Part shown: positions 6,787 to 7,627 of the stretch, piece by piece | How the letters are laid out: every line of letters starts with the position of its first letter | Numbering within the stretch: position 1 is the first letter of the stretch | Source: an uncultured Atopobiaceae bacterium | GTDB taxonomy: Bacteria; Actinomycetota; Coriobacteriia; Coriobacteriales; Atopobiaceae | Assembly (NCBI GenBank): GCA_947303905.1 | Contig: CAMYZR010000055.1 | Coordinates: 1-7,627 of the forward strand | DNA length: 7,627 nucleotides | Reading direction: 5' to 3' | The notes under the pieces: generated by a model | What the model saw: the letters and a program-made list of their open reading frames with translations, nothing else | Told to the model about the DNA's origin: nothing | Database searches by the model: none | Made by a program: the position numbers and the translations under genes

Positions 6787-6814
6787 TATATAGCTATGGT
6801 ATGCAGCTTACCAA
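6787..6814 (-). promoter_or_regulatory. Probable araC promoter
   Basis: On the minus strand TTGGTA (6809-6814) and TATATA (6787-6792) are -35-like and -10-like boxes with a 16-base spacer. Transcription would start near 6780, giving a short leader of about 15 bases. Each box matches its consensus at four of six positions. Confidence 0.5.
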
Positions 6815-6835
6815 AATAGCAGTTACATAGGAAAA

Positions 6836-6876
6836 TAGAATCAATGAGACGCAGCCAATGATGCGTAAATCAATGC
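6836..6876 (+). promoter_or_regulatory. PTS IIB promoter/leader with three CAATG direct repeats
   Basis: TAGAAT (6836-6841) is a fair -10 box without a good -35 partner, a pattern often seen where an activator is needed. After it CAATG occurs three times, at 6842, 6856 and 6871, spaced 14 and 15 bases apart. The middle copy extends to CAATGATGCGTAAAT (6856-6870), which matches 14 of 15 bases at 7405-7419 before rhaB. The repeats sit between the -10 and the ribosome binding site, so they could be a repressor site or an RNA-level element. Confidence 0.45.
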
Positions 6877-6891
6877 AAAGGGGGATCCACC

Positions 6892-7221
6892 ATGCTTCAC
6901 GTCCGTCTGTTCTGTGGTGCCGGTATGTCCACGAGCCTGCTTGCCAAGAAGATGCAGGACTACGCCAACGGGGAGGGCGTTGAGGTGCTGGTGGACGCTC
7001 GTGCGGTTTCGGATATCCGCAACGCTTCCATTGAGCAGCTGCGAGAGCTGGACTGCGCCCTGTTGGGTCCGCAGGTTGCCTTCGAGCGCCATCTGCACGA
7101 GCCCAAGTTCCAAGAGGCGGGCGTGCCCTTCGACGTCATCCCCATGCAGTGGTACGGCATGGTGCGCGGCGACCTGGTGATGCAGAAGGCGCTCGACATG
7201 ATTGCCGAGGCAAAGGCGTAA
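6892..7221 (+). CDS. PTS lactose/cellobiose-type EIIB subunit
   Basis: A 109-residue cytoplasmic phosphotransfer protein of the PTS Lac family. The start MLHVRLFCGAGMSTSLL holds the defining C-x-x-G-M-S-T-S loop, with Cys8 the phosphorylated residue. It takes phosphate from an EIIA and passes it to the sugar carried through EIIC. The length is normal for a free-standing IIB domain. AAAGGGGG (6877-6884), 7 bases before the ATG, is a strong ribosome binding site. No EIIA or EIIC gene is adjacent: upstream is divergent araC, downstream are a terminator and then rhaB. The partners must be encoded elsewhere. Chitobiose-, cellobiose- and lactose-type members cannot be told apart by eye. The GH1 enzyme in the window would suit the phospho-glycoside such a system makes. 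Confidence 0.9.
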   Translation: MLHVRLFCGAGMSTSLLAKKMQDYANGEGVEVLVDARAVSDIRNASIEQLRELDCALLGPQVAFERHLHEPKFQEAGVPFDVIPMQWYGMVRGDLVMQKALDMIAEAKA

Positions 7222-7261
7222 GGACACCGAAGGAATAATCGGTGCGGCACTGGGACTACAA

Positions 7262-7296
7262 GGGGCTCCATGTGGCAATGCTGCGTGGAGCCTTTT
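7262..7296 (+). terminator. Intrinsic terminator of the PTS IIB gene
   Basis: GGCTCCA (7264-7270) pairs perfectly with TGGAGCC (7286-7292). The inner bases continue the stem with G-C and G-U pairs to a three-base AAT loop, and TTTT (7293-7296) follows. It starts about 40 bases after the stop codon, so IIB is probably transcribed apart from rhaB. Confidence 0.88.
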
Positions 7297-7317
7297 CCCA
7301 TAGGTGGACAAGATCAA

Positions 7318-7370
7318 GCCTAACGAGACCGCTCTCGCCTTTCACGACCGCACGTGTTCTTTGGTTAGGC
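7318..7370 (+). other. Possible branched RNA structure upstream of rhaB
   Basis: GCCTAAC (7318-7324) and GTTAGGC (7364-7370) are perfect arms. Between them lie two small hairpins, GAGA-CCGC-TCTC (7325-7336) and CACG-ACCGCA-CGTG (7343-7356), giving a three-way-junction shape. It matches no riboswitch class that I recognise. It could be a leader element or small RNA, or chance. Confidence 0.25.
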
Positions 7371-7404
7371 ACTCGGTCTAGCCGACCACATCGTATTCTG
7401 TCAT

Positions 7405-7440
7405 CAATGATGCGCAAATATCGAAAGTCGATGCGCATTG
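7405..7440 (+). promoter_or_regulatory. Paired GATGCGCA direct repeats, probable activator or repressor site before rhaB
   Basis: GATGCGCA occurs at 7409-7416 and 7430-7437, exactly 21 bp apart, which is two helical turns. AraC-family proteins commonly bind direct half-sites at about this spacing. The outer bases also form an imperfect inverted repeat, CAATG (7405) to CATTG (7440). The left copy belongs to CAATGATGCGCAAAT, shared with the IIB leader. The site lies 84-119 bases before the rhaB start codon. Confidence 0.5.
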
Positions 7441-7523
7441 GACGCATGGTATACCTGTAAAATGGCTCGTATCCTTTTGGTTAGCGCATATAGGAGTATG
7501 CAAAGAAACCGAAAGGGGCGGCA

Positions 7524-7627
7524 ATGGGTGCGTGTCATGTGGCAATCGACATCGGAGCGTCGAGTGGGCGGCATATCGTGGGGCAGGTGGTAGACGGCCG
7601 CATGGAGCTGACGGAGGTCTACCGCTT
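7524..7627 (+). CDS. rhaB: Rhamnulokinase, N-terminal fragment (continues beyond window)
   Basis: Only the first 34 codons are visible. The start MGACHVAIDIGASSGRHIVG is that of rhamnulokinases of the FGGY sugar-kinase family: DIGASSGR (residues 9-16) is the N-terminal phosphate-binding loop, and the S-S-G-R-H wording is typical of RhaB rather than of glycerol or xylulose kinases. The enzyme phosphorylates L-rhamnulose to rhamnulose-1-phosphate in rhamnose breakdown. AAAGGGG (7512-7518) just upstream of the ATG supports the start. Isomerase and aldolase genes would be expected beyond the window edge. The paired repeats upstream suggest regulation separate from the PTS IIB gene, although a motif is shared. 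With so little sequence, a related deoxysugar kinase cannot be fully excluded. Confidence 0.82.
   Translation, partial: MGACHVAIDIGASSGRHIVGQVVDGRMELTEVYR

Larger units (their letters stand above)
7222..7523 (+). other. 302-base intergenic region between PTS IIB and rhaB
   Basis: No convincing gene is present. From left to right the gap holds the IIB terminator (7262-7296), a region able to fold into a branched structure (7318-7370), a pair of GATGCGCA repeats 21 bp apart (7405-7440), a TAAAAT box (7458-7463) that could be the rhaB -10 although no good -35 is visible, and the rhaB ribosome binding site AAAGGGG (7512-7518). It most likely serves as a control region for rhaB. Confidence 0.7.

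Noticed and set aside
7360..7484. Direct repeat TTTGGTTAG at 7360-7368 and 7476-7484
   Set aside because: Only 9 bp, 116 bases apart, with no conserved flank beyond a few bases; too weak to call a site.

Overview
The window looks like chromosomal DNA of a GC-rich, fermentative Gram-positive gut or rumen-type bacterium, most likely a Coriobacteriia member such as an Olsenella, Collinsella or Atopobium relative. That placement is inferred from strongly GC-ending codons in most genes, PTS-based sugar use (a lactose/cellobiose-type IIB and a 6-phospho-type GH1), a Tat-type lipoprotein and a RhaB-like kinase. No rRNA, tRNA, CRISPR array, insertion sequence or phage gene was seen. The window is a carbohydrate-uptake and catabolism neighbourhood.

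Layout. On the minus strand are a cytoplasmic sialate O-acetylesterase-like SGNH esterase (1-1222, cut at the window edge) and, upstream of it, a GH1 enzyme of 6-phospho-beta-glucosidase type (1373-2734). They probably form one transcription unit. Divergent from them is a MurR/RpiR-family regulator (2966-3757, plus strand). It is followed by an exported Tat lipoprotein with a C-terminal alpha/beta-hydrolase esterase domain (4000-5736), which ends at a strong intrinsic terminator (5770-5799). An AraC-family regulator lies tail-to-tail with it on the minus strand (5842-6765). Divergent from araC is a lone PTS lactose/cellobiose-type IIB gene (6892-7221) with its own terminator (7262-7296). After a 302-base gap, rhamnulokinase rhaB begins (7524) and runs off the window.

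How the parts may work together. The clearest regulatory signal is a composite operator found twice: CGTTGCAGGTTnnTGCAACG with a further GCAAC half-site 19 bp downstream. One copy precedes the GH1 gene and faces it. The other precedes the exported esterase gene and faces it. They flank the RpiR gene, so the simplest reading is a small RpiR regulon in which the surface esterase de-esterifies a glycoside outside the cell, a PTS imports and phosphorylates it, and the GH1 and the SGNH esterase finish the job inside. A second motif, CAATGATGCGyAAAT, is shared by the regions in front of the IIB gene and rhaB, and may mark a second regulon linked to the AraC regulator and rhamnose use.

Nothing here is clearly an undescribed molecular system. 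The points most worth following are the paired operator, the exported esterase with an unrecognised N-terminal half, the lone IIB, and the repeat-rich leader of rhaB. All family assignments were made by reading motifs, without database searches.
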